Positions 45,126-54,070 of a stretch of 64,000 nt of DNA are shown piece by piece. Below the pieces are notes generated by a model. That model ran no database searches and was not told where the DNA came from. It saw only the letters and a list, made by a program, of their open reading frames with translations. The stretch is from assembly GCA_020635515.1 (NCBI GenBank), contig JACJZS010000002.1:1412001-1476000 (forward strand), written 5' to 3'. The translations under genes were made by a program, and so were the position numbers. This DNA comes from Flavobacteriales bacterium. GTDB lineage: Bacteria > Bacteroidota > Bacteroidia > Flavobacteriales > Weeksellaceae. Position 1 is the first letter of the stretch; every line of letters starts with the position of its first letter.

Positions 45126-45743
45126 ATGAACAGTTCAATAAAAGCACATTGTGAATCGTTGATTCAGAACTTTAATGAAATTCCAGTAGAACGCAAGCTA
45201 ATATTAGAAAAGATAGCAGATTTTATTCAAAAGAAAAAAGATAAAAATGAAAAAATCCAACTGATATACGTTTGTACTCATAATTCTAGAAGAAGTCATT
45301 TTGGGCAAGTGTGGGGAAAAGTAGCTGCAGAATTTTATGGAATTTCTAATGTTGAAACGTTTTCGGGTGGAACAGAAGCAACTGCTTTTAATCCTAATGC
45401 GATTAATGCTCTAAAAAAAGTAAACTTCATTATTTCATCGAAAAATTCAGATGCAAAAAATCCTATCTATGAAGTGGTATACGACGAGAATAAAGAACCA
45501 ATTATTTGTTTTTCTAAAAAATACTCAGACAAAGCAAATCCAGAAGATAATTTTGTAGCAATTATGACGTGTTCCGATGCTGACGAAAACTGTCCGTTTA
45601 TTCCCAATTGTGAGCTGAGAATTGCTACCACTTACGAAGATCCTAAAAAGTTTGACAACACCGAATTGCAAGATGAAAAGTATTTAGAGAGATGCAATCA
45701 AATTGCAACGGAATGCCTTTATATGTTTTCTAAAGTAAAGTAA
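45126..45743 (+). CDS. arsC: Arsenate reductase-like low-molecular-weight phosphatase
   Basis: A 205-residue protein with the low-molecular-weight tyrosine-phosphatase fold. The phosphate loop CX5R is seen in YVCTHNSRRSHFGQ. Later cysteines occur in MTCSDADENCPFIPNCE. Thioredoxin-coupled ArsC enzymes of this fold reduce arsenate to arsenite using cysteines. The N-terminus has about 45 extra residues before the phosphate loop. It stops 1 bp before the acr3 start. Confidence 0.85.
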   Translation: MNSSIKAHCESLIQNFNEIPVERKLILEKIADFIQKKKDKNEKIQLIYVCTHNSRRSHFGQVWGKVAAEFYGISNVETFSGGTEATAFNPNAINALKKVNFIISSKNSDAKNPIYEVVYDENKEPIICFSKKYSDKANPEDNFVAIMTCSDADENCPFIPNCELRIATTYEDPKKFDNTELQDEKYLERCNQIATECLYMFSKVK

Positions 45744-45744
45744 A

Positions 45745-46779
45745 ATGGCGAAAAAAAAATTAAGTTTTCTCGATAAAAATTTAACCTTATGGATTTTCGT
45801 TGCGATGCTTCTAGGTATAGGAATCGGTTACTTTATCCCTACTTTTCCGAATATTGTAAATTCAATGAGTAGCGGAACAACAAATATTCCAATTGCGATA
45901 GGTTTAATTTTAATGATGTATCCGCCACTTGCAAAAGTAAATTATTCATTATTACCTAAAGTTTTTAGCAATACAAAAATTCTTTCTATTTCTCTACTTC
46001 TTAACTGGATTGTAGGTCCTGTTTTAATGTTCTTTTTAGCAATTATATTCTTACGTGACTATCCTGAATATATGGTTGGTGTTATCTTAATTGGTTTAGC
46101 AAGATGTATCGCAATGGTTCTGGTTTGGAATGATTTAGCGGAAGGAAGTAGTGAATATGGTGCTGGTTTAGTAGCTTTAAATAGTGTTTTTCAGGTATTT
46201 GCGTATAGTTTTTATGCGTGGATTTTTATAACTGTGATTCCTCCTTATTTTGGATTTGAAGGAGCTATAGTAGATATATCCATTGGAACGATTGCAGAAA
46301 GTGTAGCAATATATTTAGGTATTCCATTTGCTCTAGGAATTTTGAGTAGATTGGTTTTAGTTAAAATAAAAGGAGAACAGTGGTATATGCAAAAATTCAT
46401 TCCATCAATCTCGCCTATAACTTTAATTGCATTATTATTTACAATAGTAATTATGTTTTCGCTTAAAGGAGAACTTATAGTTGAAATACCTATGGATGTA
46501 GTAACGATTGCAATTCCGTTGCTTATATACTTTACTTTGATGTTTATAATTGGTTTCTTTGTTACTAAGGCTACAGGAGCAGAATACGACAAAACTACTT
46601 CAGTAGCTTTTACAGCAGCGGGAAATAATTTTGAATTGGCGATTGCAGTTGCAATTGCAGTTTTTGGTTTGAATTCAGGACAAGCATTTGCAGGTGTAAT
46701 AGGTCCTTTAGTTGAGGTTCCAGCACTTATTTTATTAGTTAGACTGTCATTTTGGTTAAGAAAAAAATATTATGGATAA
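45745..46779 (+). CDS. acr3: ACR3 family arsenite efflux transporter
   Basis: A 344-residue transporter with about ten helices that exports arsenite using the proton gradient. Characteristic segments are IGLILMMYPPLAKVNY, LIGLARCIAMVLVWNDLA (with the essential Cys) and FTAAGNNFELAIAVAIAVFG. Length is normal. Its 3' end overlaps the DJ-1/PfpI gene by 8 bp, so the two are translationally linked. Confidence 0.94.
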   Translation: MAKKKLSFLDKNLTLWIFVAMLLGIGIGYFIPTFPNIVNSMSSGTTNIPIAIGLILMMYPPLAKVNYSLLPKVFSNTKILSISLLLNWIVGPVLMFFLAIIFLRDYPEYMVGVILIGLARCIAMVLVWNDLAEGSSEYGAGLVALNSVFQVFAYSFYAWIFITVIPPYFGFEGAIVDISIGTIAESVAIYLGIPFALGILSRLVLVKIKGEQWYMQKFIPSISPITLIALLFTIVIMFSLKGELIVEIPMDVVTIAIPLLIYFTLMFIIGFFVTKATGAEYDKTTSVAFTAAGNNFELAIAVAIAVFGLNSGQAFAGVIGPLVEVPALILLVRLSFWLRKKYYG

Positions 46780-47362
46780 AAAAAGAAATGTTGCAATATT
46801 AATTTTTGATGATGCTGAAGTTTTGGACTTTGCAGGACCATATGAAGTGTTTGCAGTTACTTCAGAGTTGAATAATCATAAATTATTCAATGTTTTTACA
46901 GTAGGGGAAAATCTTAAGCCAATTTTAGCAGTTAATGGATTGTCTGTCAACCCAAAGTATGATTTTTCTAACTGTCCTCATATCGATATTTTAATTATTC
47001 CAGGAGGTTTTGGAACTCGGAAGCAAATGAATAATATAGAAACTTTAAATTGGATAAGTCAGGTATACCTAGAAACAGAGTATACTTTGAGTATTTGTTC
47101 AGGTTCGCGACTATTAGGACTATTAGGTTTTTTAGATAATAGACCATACTGTACTCACCATGAAGTATACGAACATATGATTGAAATTGTACCTACAGGT
47201 AAACCTCAGAAGGATAAAAGATATATAAATTTTGGTACAACATATACTTCAGCAGGAATTTCAGCAGGAATTGATCTTTCACTTCACGTTGTTGAAATGC
47301 TACATGGTAAACAAGTTGCAGAAAAAACAGCTAATTACATGGAGTATAACAAAATGAATTGA
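46772..47362 (+). CDS. DJ-1/PfpI (GATase1-like) family protein
   Basis: A 196-residue protein of the DJ-1/PfpI superfamily. It begins NVAILIFDDAEVLDFAGPYEVF. The nucleophile elbow is LSICSGSRLLGLLGFLDN with the reactive Cys, followed by THHE. Members act as glyoxalases, deglycases, isonitrile hydratases or regulators' ligand domains; no HTH is present here. It ends the arsenic operon, overlapping acr3 by 8 bp. A role in metalloid stress is inferred from position only. Confidence 0.78.
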   Translation: MDKKRNVAILIFDDAEVLDFAGPYEVFAVTSELNNHKLFNVFTVGENLKPILAVNGLSVNPKYDFSNCPHIDILIIPGGFGTRKQMNNIETLNWISQVYLETEYTLSICSGSRLLGLLGFLDNRPYCTHHEVYEHMIEIVPTGKPQKDKRYINFGTTYTSAGISAGIDLSLHVVEMLHGKQVAEKTANYMEYNKMN

Positions 47363-47372
47363 AAAAAAATAA

Positions 47373-47400
47373 TTGAGTTTATATAAGTTTTGTACTTTTG
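47373..47400 (+). promoter_or_regulatory. Promoter of ung
   Basis: TTG (47373-47375), a 17-nt spacer and TACTTTTG (47393-47400) match the consensus in both elements. The in-frame TTG at 47398 is part of the promoter, so ATG 47425 is the start. Confidence 0.68.
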
Positions 47401-47424
47401 AGTTTATGTTTTCAAAAAATATAT

Positions 47425-48084
47425 ATGGAAGTTCAAATAGAATCATCTTGGAAAGAAGTTTTAGAAGATGAATTCAAAAAAGAGTATTTTACTTCTCTTA
47501 CTGATTTTGTGAAAAAAGAATACAAACAATATACGTGTTATCCAAAAGGGAGTCAGGTTTTTTCTGCATTTGATTTAACACCTTTTGATGATACAAAAGT
47601 TGTAATTCTAGGTCAAGATCCATACCATGGAGAACATCAAGCACACGGTTTGTGCTTTTCTGTTAACGAAGGAATTCCTTTCCCTCCATCACTTAAAAAT
47701 ATTTTTAAGGAATTGGAATCCGATTTAGGAATTAAAAAAACAAGTGGGAATTTAGAATCTTGGTCAAAGCAAGGTGTTTTGCTTTTAAATGCAACACTTA
47801 CGGTGCGAGCAAATCAAGCAGGTTCACATCAGAATCAAGGTTGGGAGACGTTTACAGATAAGGTAATTCAAACAATTTCAGAGAAAAAAGAAAATGTAGT
47901 ATTTATCCTTTGGGGAAGTTATGCACAACGGAAAATCTCTTTGATTGATACTTCTAAACATCATATCATTAAATCGGCTCATCCATCTCCACTTTCGGTA
48001 TACCGTGGTTTTTGGAATTCAAAACCATTTAGTAAAACCAATGATTTTTTAGCATCTAAAAACAAAAAAACGATTGAGTGGTAG
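47425..48084 (+). CDS. ung: Uracil-DNA glycosylase (family 1)
   Basis: A 219-residue base-excision repair enzyme that removes uracil from DNA. The catalytic water-activating motif VVILGQDPYHGEHQAHGL, the FPPSLKNIFKEL segment, and the DNA-intercalating loop AHPSPLSVYRGF are all intact. The start is set by the promoter at 47373-47400. The gene is convergent with the 2OG oxygenase gene, 8 bp away. Confidence 0.96.
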   Translation: MEVQIESSWKEVLEDEFKKEYFTSLTDFVKKEYKQYTCYPKGSQVFSAFDLTPFDDTKVVILGQDPYHGEHQAHGLCFSVNEGIPFPPSLKNIFKELESDLGIKKTSGNLESWSKQGVLLLNATLTVRANQAGSHQNQGWETFTDKVIQTISEKKENVVFILWGSYAQRKISLIDTSKHHIIKSAHPSPLSVYRGFWNSKPFSKTNDFLASKNKKTIEW

Positions 48085-48092
48085 GTGGAAAC

Positions 48093-48728
48093 TTATAAAT
48101 TTCCTAATCCCAACGGTTTTTTAGTTAACCAACCAGTTAAACTAATTCTAGTTTTATTAGATGGTAGTACTTCATGCCAAATTATATCACTTCGCATTAA
48201 AACAAGGCGTCCTGCCAAAGGAAGAATATCTTCAATTGAATTGTCTTTTTTATAAACACGCAAAGCACCTCCATTTTCTTCTTTCCAGTTGGAGTTTAGG
48301 TATAAAATAGCAGAAAGAATACGATTTGAACGAGAGCTAAACTGATCTAAATGCTTTTTGTAAAAGTGACCTGCATCGTATCTAGCTAAGTGAAATTCGT
48401 AATCACTCAATGAAACTCTAAAGTATTGAGTAAAATTGTCTTTTAGCTCATCTATTTTTGTAAAGAAAGGAGAAAAAATGTCATTTTTCTGCTCATTTTT
48501 TTCTATCCAGCGAATGGAATCATTTCTAATTTCAGTATCTAGTTTTTGGTTGATATCTGCACCAATTCCCGCACTATGGAAGTTTCCTAAATTCCATTCT
48601 TGTTCAAAAAAAGAAACAATTTTTTGAATTTCTTGTTCTTCTATAAAATCATTAATAATGGAAAAGTCTTGAATCTCTAAAGTTTCCAAAGCCGAGGAAA
48701 TCTTTTGAGTAAATGATTCGTTTGTCAA
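48093..48728 (-). CDS. 2-oxoglutarate/Fe(II)-dependent oxygenase
   Basis: A 211-residue oxygenase of the prolyl-4-hydroxylase-like type. The iron ligands HxD are in YKKHLDQFSSRS, the distal His in IIWHEVLP, and the 2-oxoglutarate Arg in KTRISLTGW. The segment ILSAILYLNSNWKEENGGALRVY is typical of P4H-like enzymes. A protein substrate is likely, but unknown. It has its own -7 element. Confidence 0.83.
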   Translation of the reverse strand: MTNESFTQKISSALETLEIQDFSIINDFIEEQEIQKIVSFFEQEWNLGNFHSAGIGADINQKLDTEIRNDSIRWIEKNEQKNDIFSPFFTKIDELKDNFTQYFRVSLSDYEFHLARYDAGHFYKKHLDQFSSRSNRILSAILYLNSNWKEENGGALRVYKKDNSIEDILPLAGRLVLMRSDIIWHEVLPSNKTRISLTGWLTKKPLGLGNL

Positions 48729-48751
48729 ATAACTACATCTAAAAAAGTGAA

Positions 48752-48759
48752 CAAATGTA
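48752..48759 (-). promoter_or_regulatory. -7 element of the 2OG oxygenase gene
   Basis: TACATTTG on the minus strand (48759-48752), exact TAnnTTTG, 23 bp before ATG 48728. Confidence 0.45.
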
Positions 48760-48784
48760 ATTAAAAATAGAATTCAAAAAATAA

Positions 48785-48816
48785 AAAATCACCAGTTATT
48801 TATAACCAATGATTTT
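48785..48816 (-). terminator. Terminator of the deoC-cysQ unit
   Basis: AAAATCA / TGATTTT outer stem (48785-48791 and 48810-48816) enclosing an inner GTTAT / ATAAC pairing, followed on the minus strand by a T-rich tract. Confidence 0.6.
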
Positions 48817-48838
48817 CTAAGTTTTAGAGTAAAAAAAA

Positions 48839-49645
48839 TTATTTATTCTTTACCGAATAGGTTTTTACTTTCATGTTTTCGTCTTGGTAGTTAGGTTCTT
48901 TTCCTGTAAGTAGAGAGATAAAGTCTAAACCTGAGTATTTTACAATTGCGTGTCCTCCTGCTAAATCCCAAAAGTTAACATAGCTAAGACGAGAATATTC
49001 ATTGGCATATCCTTCACAAACCAAACCAAGTTTTATGGCACTTCCCATTTTCTTGACGATAAGGTTCTTGTGTTTTTTTTCTAATTCGTTTAAATAGTTT
49101 TCGTCATTTTCATTTCTGTGTGTTCTGCTAGTAAGAAAAGTATATTCCTCGTTTTGGCATTTTATTGGTAAAGCAACAGAATCGTTTATAATTTGTTCTA
49201 AATTAAATTCAGCATTAAATAATTCGGTAATGTCTTTATTGTATTTAAAACTTCCTATTCCTTCGCAAGCAAAATAAAGAAGATTTAAAGAAGGTGCAGA
49301 TAAAACTCCTAGATAAGAGGTGTTTTTATCTGTTAATCCTATAGAAAGGCAATATTCATCGGTTTTTTCTACAAATTCACGAGTTCCATCAATAGGATCT
49401 ATCGACCAAAACTTATCCCAACTGTTACGAGTTTCTGTGTCATAGTGGTTTCCTTCTTCCGATAAAATAGGGAATTCAGAATCAGATAAATATTTCATGT
49501 AGATTTCGTGAGCAGATTTATCTGCAGAAGTCACAGGAGATTTGTCTTCTTTTATGAAAACATCAAAACCGTTTATGTACTGTTTTAAAACTTCTTCTGA
49601 TGCTTCTATAGTTGCTTGAAGAGCAGTTTCTAGCAGTTGTTTCAT
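48839..49645 (-). CDS. cysQ: 3'(2'),5'-bisphosphate nucleotidase CysQ
   Basis: A 268-residue Mg-dependent, lithium-sensitive phosphatase of the inositol monophosphatase fold; CysQ removes the phosphate from 3'-phosphoadenosine 5'-phosphate. Metal motifs are ILSEEGNHYD, the signature WSIDPIDGTREFV, and the C-terminal NFWDLAGGHAIVKYSG. It lies 3 bp after deoC and shares its transcript. Sulfate-assimilation genes are not adjacent. Confidence 0.88.
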   Translation of the reverse strand: MKQLLETALQATIEASEEVLKQYINGFDVFIKEDKSPVTSADKSAHEIYMKYLSDSEFPILSEEGNHYDTETRNSWDKFWSIDPIDGTREFVEKTDEYCLSIGLTDKNTSYLGVLSAPSLNLLYFACEGIGSFKYNKDITELFNAEFNLEQIINDSVALPIKCQNEEYTFLTSRTHRNENDENYLNELEKKHKNLIVKKMGSAIKLGLVCEGYANEYSRLSYVNFWDLAGGHAIVKYSGLDFISLLTGKEPNYQDENMKVKTYSVKNK

Positions 49646-49648
49646 TGT

Positions 49649-50383
49649 TTAATAGTTGTCAGTTTTCTCAGATTTTCCTAGAATTTTCAATGCATTTGAA
49701 GTTCCAATTCTTTTTACGCCAAGTGCAATGTATTTTTCTGCATCTTCTTTTGTTTTAATTCCGCCAGAAGCTTTTACAGGAAGCGGACTTCCGTGTTTTA
49801 TCATAAGCTCGATATTTTCTTTTGATGCTCCATTTGGAACCGCATCGTAGTATCCTGTAGATGATTTTAGAAAAATAGAGTTCAGTTGTTCTTGTGAGAA
49901 TTCTTCTTGAGCGGTTCTAGAAAGTAATTCGCAAATAGAAATAATTTCTTCTTCTGTTAAAGCAGCAGTTTCTATAATCCATTTAACGACTTTACCTTTT
50001 TCTAAACAAAATCTTGTACAGTTTATAAATTCTTCTAGGATTAATTTATGATTTCCTTTTTTAAATTCATTATAATTAATTACAAAATCAAGTTCATCGG
50101 CACCACGATTAATTGCTATTTCTGCTTCGCTTAGTTTTTCTGTAGAACAGTGGTTTCCATCAGGGAAAGAGATTACAGTTACTACTTTTGATTTAGAATC
50201 AATATGTTTATAGAAAGATTTCGCTAATGAAACATTTTCAGGACGAACAACTACTGCAAAAATAGTATTTTCGTGAGCGTCTAAGATGCATTGGTACACT
50301 TCTCTAAGATGTTTTACCGGTTGTAAACCTGTTTCTTGTTCTGTTTTTAAGAATGTAGATTCGATGTATTTGTTTATTTCCAT
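49649..50383 (-). CDS. deoC: Deoxyribose-phosphate aldolase
   Basis: A 244-residue class I aldolase that splits deoxyribose 5-phosphate into acetaldehyde and glyceraldehyde 3-phosphate. The Schiff-base lysine is in LPVKASGGIKT; the proton-relay residues lie in FLKSSTGY and ELDFVINYNEF. I chose ATG 50383, because the in-frame ATG at 50428 coincides with the -7 element at 50433-50426. Confidence 0.92.
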   Translation of the reverse strand: MEINKYIESTFLKTEQETGLQPVKHLREVYQCILDAHENTIFAVVVRPENVSLAKSFYKHIDSKSKVVTVISFPDGNHCSTEKLSEAEIAINRGADELDFVINYNEFKKGNHKLILEEFINCTRFCLEKGKVVKWIIETAALTEEEIISICELLSRTAQEEFSQEQLNSIFLKSSTGYYDAVPNGASKENIELMIKHGSPLPVKASGGIKTKEDAEKYIALGVKRIGTSNALKILGKSEKTDNY

Positions 50384-50425
50384 AAAGTATCTAGTTTGAT
50401 TTGAAATCATTAAATAATGATGTTG

Positions 50426-50433
50426 CAAATCTA
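50426..50433 (-). promoter_or_regulatory. -7 element of deoC
   Basis: TAGATTTG on the minus strand (50433-50426), exact TAnnTTTG. It overlaps the alternative start at 50428 and so supports ATG 50383. Confidence 0.5.
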
Positions 50434-50514
50434 AAAAAAATACTTGATTGAGCTAATGTTTGTTACGGAATTTTCTGTTGAGATTTATTAGTAGAAAAAA
50501 TAGAAAAAAGGAAA

Positions 50515-51414
50515 TTATTGTTCATAGTATTTTTTAGGAATTATAGCAGGAACTAAAACTCTTTCTTGATGCATTACTACATCGTTGGTATCTTCTATAA
50601 CGTGTCCATCTTCATAGCCAACACTTACATATACACTTAAACTTTGATTAGCAATACCTTTAAAAGTTCCTTTCATAGGACTACAGTCTTTGAAGTTTCT
50701 CCCAGAAGAAAGTTTAATATGCGTATCTAAAACCCACATATTATTAGTAGGGTCTATCCCAAACCAACCGTACTCGTCTAGCCAAACTTCTACCCAAGCA
50801 TGTGTTGCTCCTTGTCCTCGCATTCCATTTTTGTTTGGACAAATATATCCGCTAACATATCTGCATGTAATTCCTAATGTTCTAAGCATCTGAATAAGAA
50901 CATGAGCTAAATCTTGACAAACACCTTTTCCTAGTTTTAAAATGTCGTCTAACGTTGTATATGCATCAGTAATTCCTTTTTCGTATTTAAAATTATGATA
51001 CACGTATTGATTGCACCATTCTACAATGACTCTTTTGTGTTCTTTTAGTGGAGCATCTTGTATAATCTTTAGGATAATTTCTTGCGATTCTATAACTTCG
51101 GGTAAAGTATAGTCCAATTTTATGATTTTAGGAATAGCTTTCATTAGTTTTATAGAGGGAGCTTCTTTGTGAATTTTTATGCGACTATCAATTTTTATGG
51201 TTTGGTGAGGCTCCGTAATGCTAAATACGCCTACTCGATTTCCCCAATAATCTATAAAAAAGCTAATAATTGGATCGTGACTAATAAAAACCTCTTGATT
51301 TATAACATTTTGGTCATCACTTTGGTAAGGATAGACTTTAATCATATTAACGCTATCAATGATTGGTGCGTCATAATTATATTCTGTGATATGTTGTATG
51401 GTATATGTTGGCAT
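50515..51414 (-). CDS. Transglutaminase-like protease-fold protein
   Basis: A 299-residue protein with the N-terminal bacterial transglutaminase-like domain (YTIQHITEYNYDAPI) and a transglutaminase core. The triad is C166 in GKGVCQDLAH, H205 in GATHAWVEVW and D221 in FGIDPTNN. No signal peptide is seen. It is the last of three genes (ATP-grasp, alpha-E, transglutaminase) that recur together in many bacteria and are thought to make and cut a peptide or amide tag. Confidence 0.9.
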   Translation of the reverse strand: MPTYTIQHITEYNYDAPIIDSVNMIKVYPYQSDDQNVINQEVFISHDPIISFFIDYWGNRVGVFSITEPHQTIKIDSRIKIHKEAPSIKLMKAIPKIIKLDYTLPEVIESQEIILKIIQDAPLKEHKRVIVEWCNQYVYHNFKYEKGITDAYTTLDDILKLGKGVCQDLAHVLIQMLRTLGITCRYVSGYICPNKNGMRGQGATHAWVEVWLDEYGWFGIDPTNNMWVLDTHIKLSSGRNFKDCSPMKGTFKGIANQSLSVYVSVGYEDGHVIEDTNDVVMHQERVLVPAIIPKKYYEQ

Positions 51415-51425
51415 TTTTGTTTTTT

Positions 51426-52370
51426 TTAATAATAGGAGAAGAATACCTCTCCAATAGTTTTTGTTAGTTTATATAAGCTCGCTTTGATGTCTTCAAAAAA
51501 GTTAATAACTCCATTTTCTTTTACATTTTCTAAATCAGAGTAGTTGATTTTTGCGTTGAGCCGTCCTATTTCTTTTATTAACTTATTTGTGTTTGGATTG
51601 GGAGTTTCTTGAATGATTCTAGAAATATATCTTTTTATTTCTAGAAGAGTGAAACTCAAACTTTTATTGAATTCTTTATTAAAGATGACTAAGTCTAAAA
51701 CTTGGTCGGCATTTTTATCGAGTCTATAGTTTTTTAGGTAATATTCAAAACCACTTAAGTTTAGTAGGAATATTTTCCAATAAAGAATATTGTTGCTTTC
51801 ATTTCCATTAATATCTATATCTCTGAATTTCTCTTCACTGATGCTTAGAGTTAAAGAACTCCTTTCGCATAATCTTCCGAGTGTCATAAAATCCCATCCT
51901 TCGCCTCTATGGATTGTATTTTGGACTATTCCCATATATTTCATATTATCATCAAAAAGATTAAAGAGAAACTCTGTTTGATTTCCCTTTTTTATAATAT
52001 TTTCAGGATTTATATTGATGATTTGGTGGTATTTTTTGTTGATGTTTTCCCAAACTTCTTTTGTAATATGTTCTTGAATTCCTCTAGCATTTTCTCTAGC
52101 TTTTGAAATTAAGTCTTTCAAAGAATTATTGTCATCTTTGATGGTTAACATTCTAAAAACATCATTAGCTATATTTTTAGATTCTGAATTGAAATCTTCA
52201 AAATTAGAATACAGCATTTTTGCCAAACATCTCCAATTATCTTTACTTGAGGATTGAGTTCCATAATCAATATTTGAAGAGAATCCAACGAGTAATGTTT
52301 TAGTTACAAAATCTATCCTTTCCATATATCTGGACATCCAAAATAAATTATCTGCGGTTCTAGCTAACAT
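51426..52370 (-). CDS. Alpha-E domain protein (DUF403)
   Basis: A 314-residue all-helical protein beginning MLARTADNLFWMSRYMERID, the signature of the alpha-E family, with RGEGWDFMTLGRLCERSS in the middle. It has no recognised catalytic motif and is thought to work with the ATP-grasp enzyme encoded just upstream (12 bp) and the transglutaminase downstream (11 bp). Confidence 0.9.
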   Translation of the reverse strand: MLARTADNLFWMSRYMERIDFVTKTLLVGFSSNIDYGTQSSSKDNWRCLAKMLYSNFEDFNSESKNIANDVFRMLTIKDDNNSLKDLISKARENARGIQEHITKEVWENINKKYHQIININPENIIKKGNQTEFLFNLFDDNMKYMGIVQNTIHRGEGWDFMTLGRLCERSSLTLSISEEKFRDIDINGNESNNILYWKIFLLNLSGFEYYLKNYRLDKNADQVLDLVIFNKEFNKSLSFTLLEIKRYISRIIQETPNPNTNKLIKEIGRLNAKINYSDLENVKENGVINFFEDIKASLYKLTKTIGEVFFSYY

Positions 52371-52382
52371 AGTGTATATTTT

Positions 52383-53822
52383 TTAATCATTCATTATCCA
52401 AGTATCCTTACTTCCTCCTCCTTGTGAGGAATTTACTACTTTGCTTCCTTCCACTAGAGCTACTCTAGTTAAACCTCCGGGGACAATGTTGATTCCTTGT
52501 GGTCCGTACAAAGCAAATGGACGAAGGTCAACATGTCTTGGTTCTAAATTATTATCTATAAAACAAGGAGCTGAACTTAATTGTATTATAGGCTGAGAGA
52601 TATAAGATCTTGGGTCTTTTTTCATTTCTTCTATAGTTTTCATAATTGTTTTATCATCAGCTTTATCTCCCATCACTAATCCATATCCGCCACTTTCATT
52701 GGTTTTCTTTACTACCATTTTATTGAAATTCTTAATTGTATATTCCATCTCATCTTTATTTTCCATTCTATAGGTAGGAATATTGTTGAGAATAGGTTCT
52801 TCGTTCAAGTAGTACTTTATCATATCAGGGACATATACATAGATAGCTTTATCGTCAGCAACACCGTTTCCTACAGCATTTACAATGCTTACATTTCCTT
52901 TTCTATAAGCACTCATAATTCCTGCAACACCTAAGTTGCTATCCGATCTAAAGAAAATAGGGTCTAAAAAATCATCGTCTACTCTTCTGTAAATAACATC
53001 TACCTGCTCTAAACCTCTTGTTGTTTTCATATAAACTTTATGGTTTTCAACAACTAAATCTCTTCCTTCTACCAATTCTACTCCCATATATTTTGCGAGA
53101 TAAGTATGTTCAAAGTATGCACTATTATAAATTCCAGGAGTTAAAAGAACTATTTTAGGTTTATATTTTCCTTTTTGAGCAGAATTCATTAATACTTTAT
53201 GGAGGAGGTTTGGATAATCAGAAATATCCTGTACATTGCTTTCACTTATGAAATCAGGGAAAATTCTTTTGGTAATTTCTCTATTTTCTATCATATAACT
53301 TACGCCACTAGGTACTCTAAGGTTATCTTCCAAGACATAAAATTTCCCATCAGAATCTCGAATTAAATCAATTCCAGAAATATGTGTATAAATATCATTA
53401 ACTACTTTTATTCCCACTACATCTCTATTGAAAAAAGGGCAAGTTGCAATGAGTTTTGCTGGGATAATTTCATCTTTAATGATTTGTTGTTCCCCATAAA
53501 TATCTTTCAAAAAAAGATTTAATGCCTTTAATCTTTGTTTTATTCCGCTTTCAACATTTTCCCATTCTTGCTTAGTGATGATTCGTGGAATAATATCAAA
53601 AGGAAATATTTTTTCGATACCTTCTTTCTCGCTATAAACCGTGAAAGTTATACCTCTATTAAGAAAAAGCTCGTTTGCGATTTTTTCTTTTTCTTTAAAG
53701 TTAGATGTAGAGTAGGTTTTTAGGTAATCCTGTAAAGCGTGATACTGAATCCGAGTTCCGTCCGCACTTTTCATCTCATCAAAAATCAATGAGTTTAATT
53801 TATATTTTTCGCTCCAATACAT
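52383..53822 (-). CDS. Circularly permuted type 2 ATP-grasp protein
   Basis: A 479-residue protein of the DUF404/DUF407 family, a circularly permuted ATP-grasp ligase predicted to join amino acids or peptides. Diagnostic segments are FVLEDNLRVPSGVSYMIENR, LVEGRDLVVEN, and the C-terminal HVDLRPFALYG and GGLTRVAL. I chose ATG 53822 (MYWSEKYKLN) because the 29 residues before it look non-coding. It heads a three-gene operon; no clean promoter was found on this strand in the 248-bp gap to the next gene. Confidence 0.88.
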   Translation of the reverse strand: MYWSEKYKLNSLIFDEMKSADGTRIQYHALQDYLKTYSTSNFKEKEKIANELFLNRGITFTVYSEKEGIEKIFPFDIIPRIITKQEWENVESGIKQRLKALNLFLKDIYGEQQIIKDEIIPAKLIATCPFFNRDVVGIKVVNDIYTHISGIDLIRDSDGKFYVLEDNLRVPSGVSYMIENREITKRIFPDFISESNVQDISDYPNLLHKVLMNSAQKGKYKPKIVLLTPGIYNSAYFEHTYLAKYMGVELVEGRDLVVENHKVYMKTTRGLEQVDVIYRRVDDDFLDPIFFRSDSNLGVAGIMSAYRKGNVSIVNAVGNGVADDKAIYVYVPDMIKYYLNEEPILNNIPTYRMENKDEMEYTIKNFNKMVVKKTNESGGYGLVMGDKADDKTIMKTIEEMKKDPRSYISQPIIQLSSAPCFIDNNLEPRHVDLRPFALYGPQGINIVPGGLTRVALVEGSKVVNSSQGGGSKDTWIMND

Positions 53823-54070
53823 ATTATTTCGTATATTTCTAAGTAATATTATGAAATAGTTGCATTTTAACCCTATTAAAAGTAAGTGTATTTTGTTATT
53901 TTTATACAATATTTAAATTGATGCCCTTGTTTTTGTTTATTTGGAATATTGCTAAGGTGTTTTTTTTGATTTTGAAATTGTATGCCTTTTGAATTAAATC
54001 ATGGCATATAAAAAGTTAATCTATCTTGTAGTTGGCGTAATTTTTGAGACAAGATAAAAAAAATACCATT

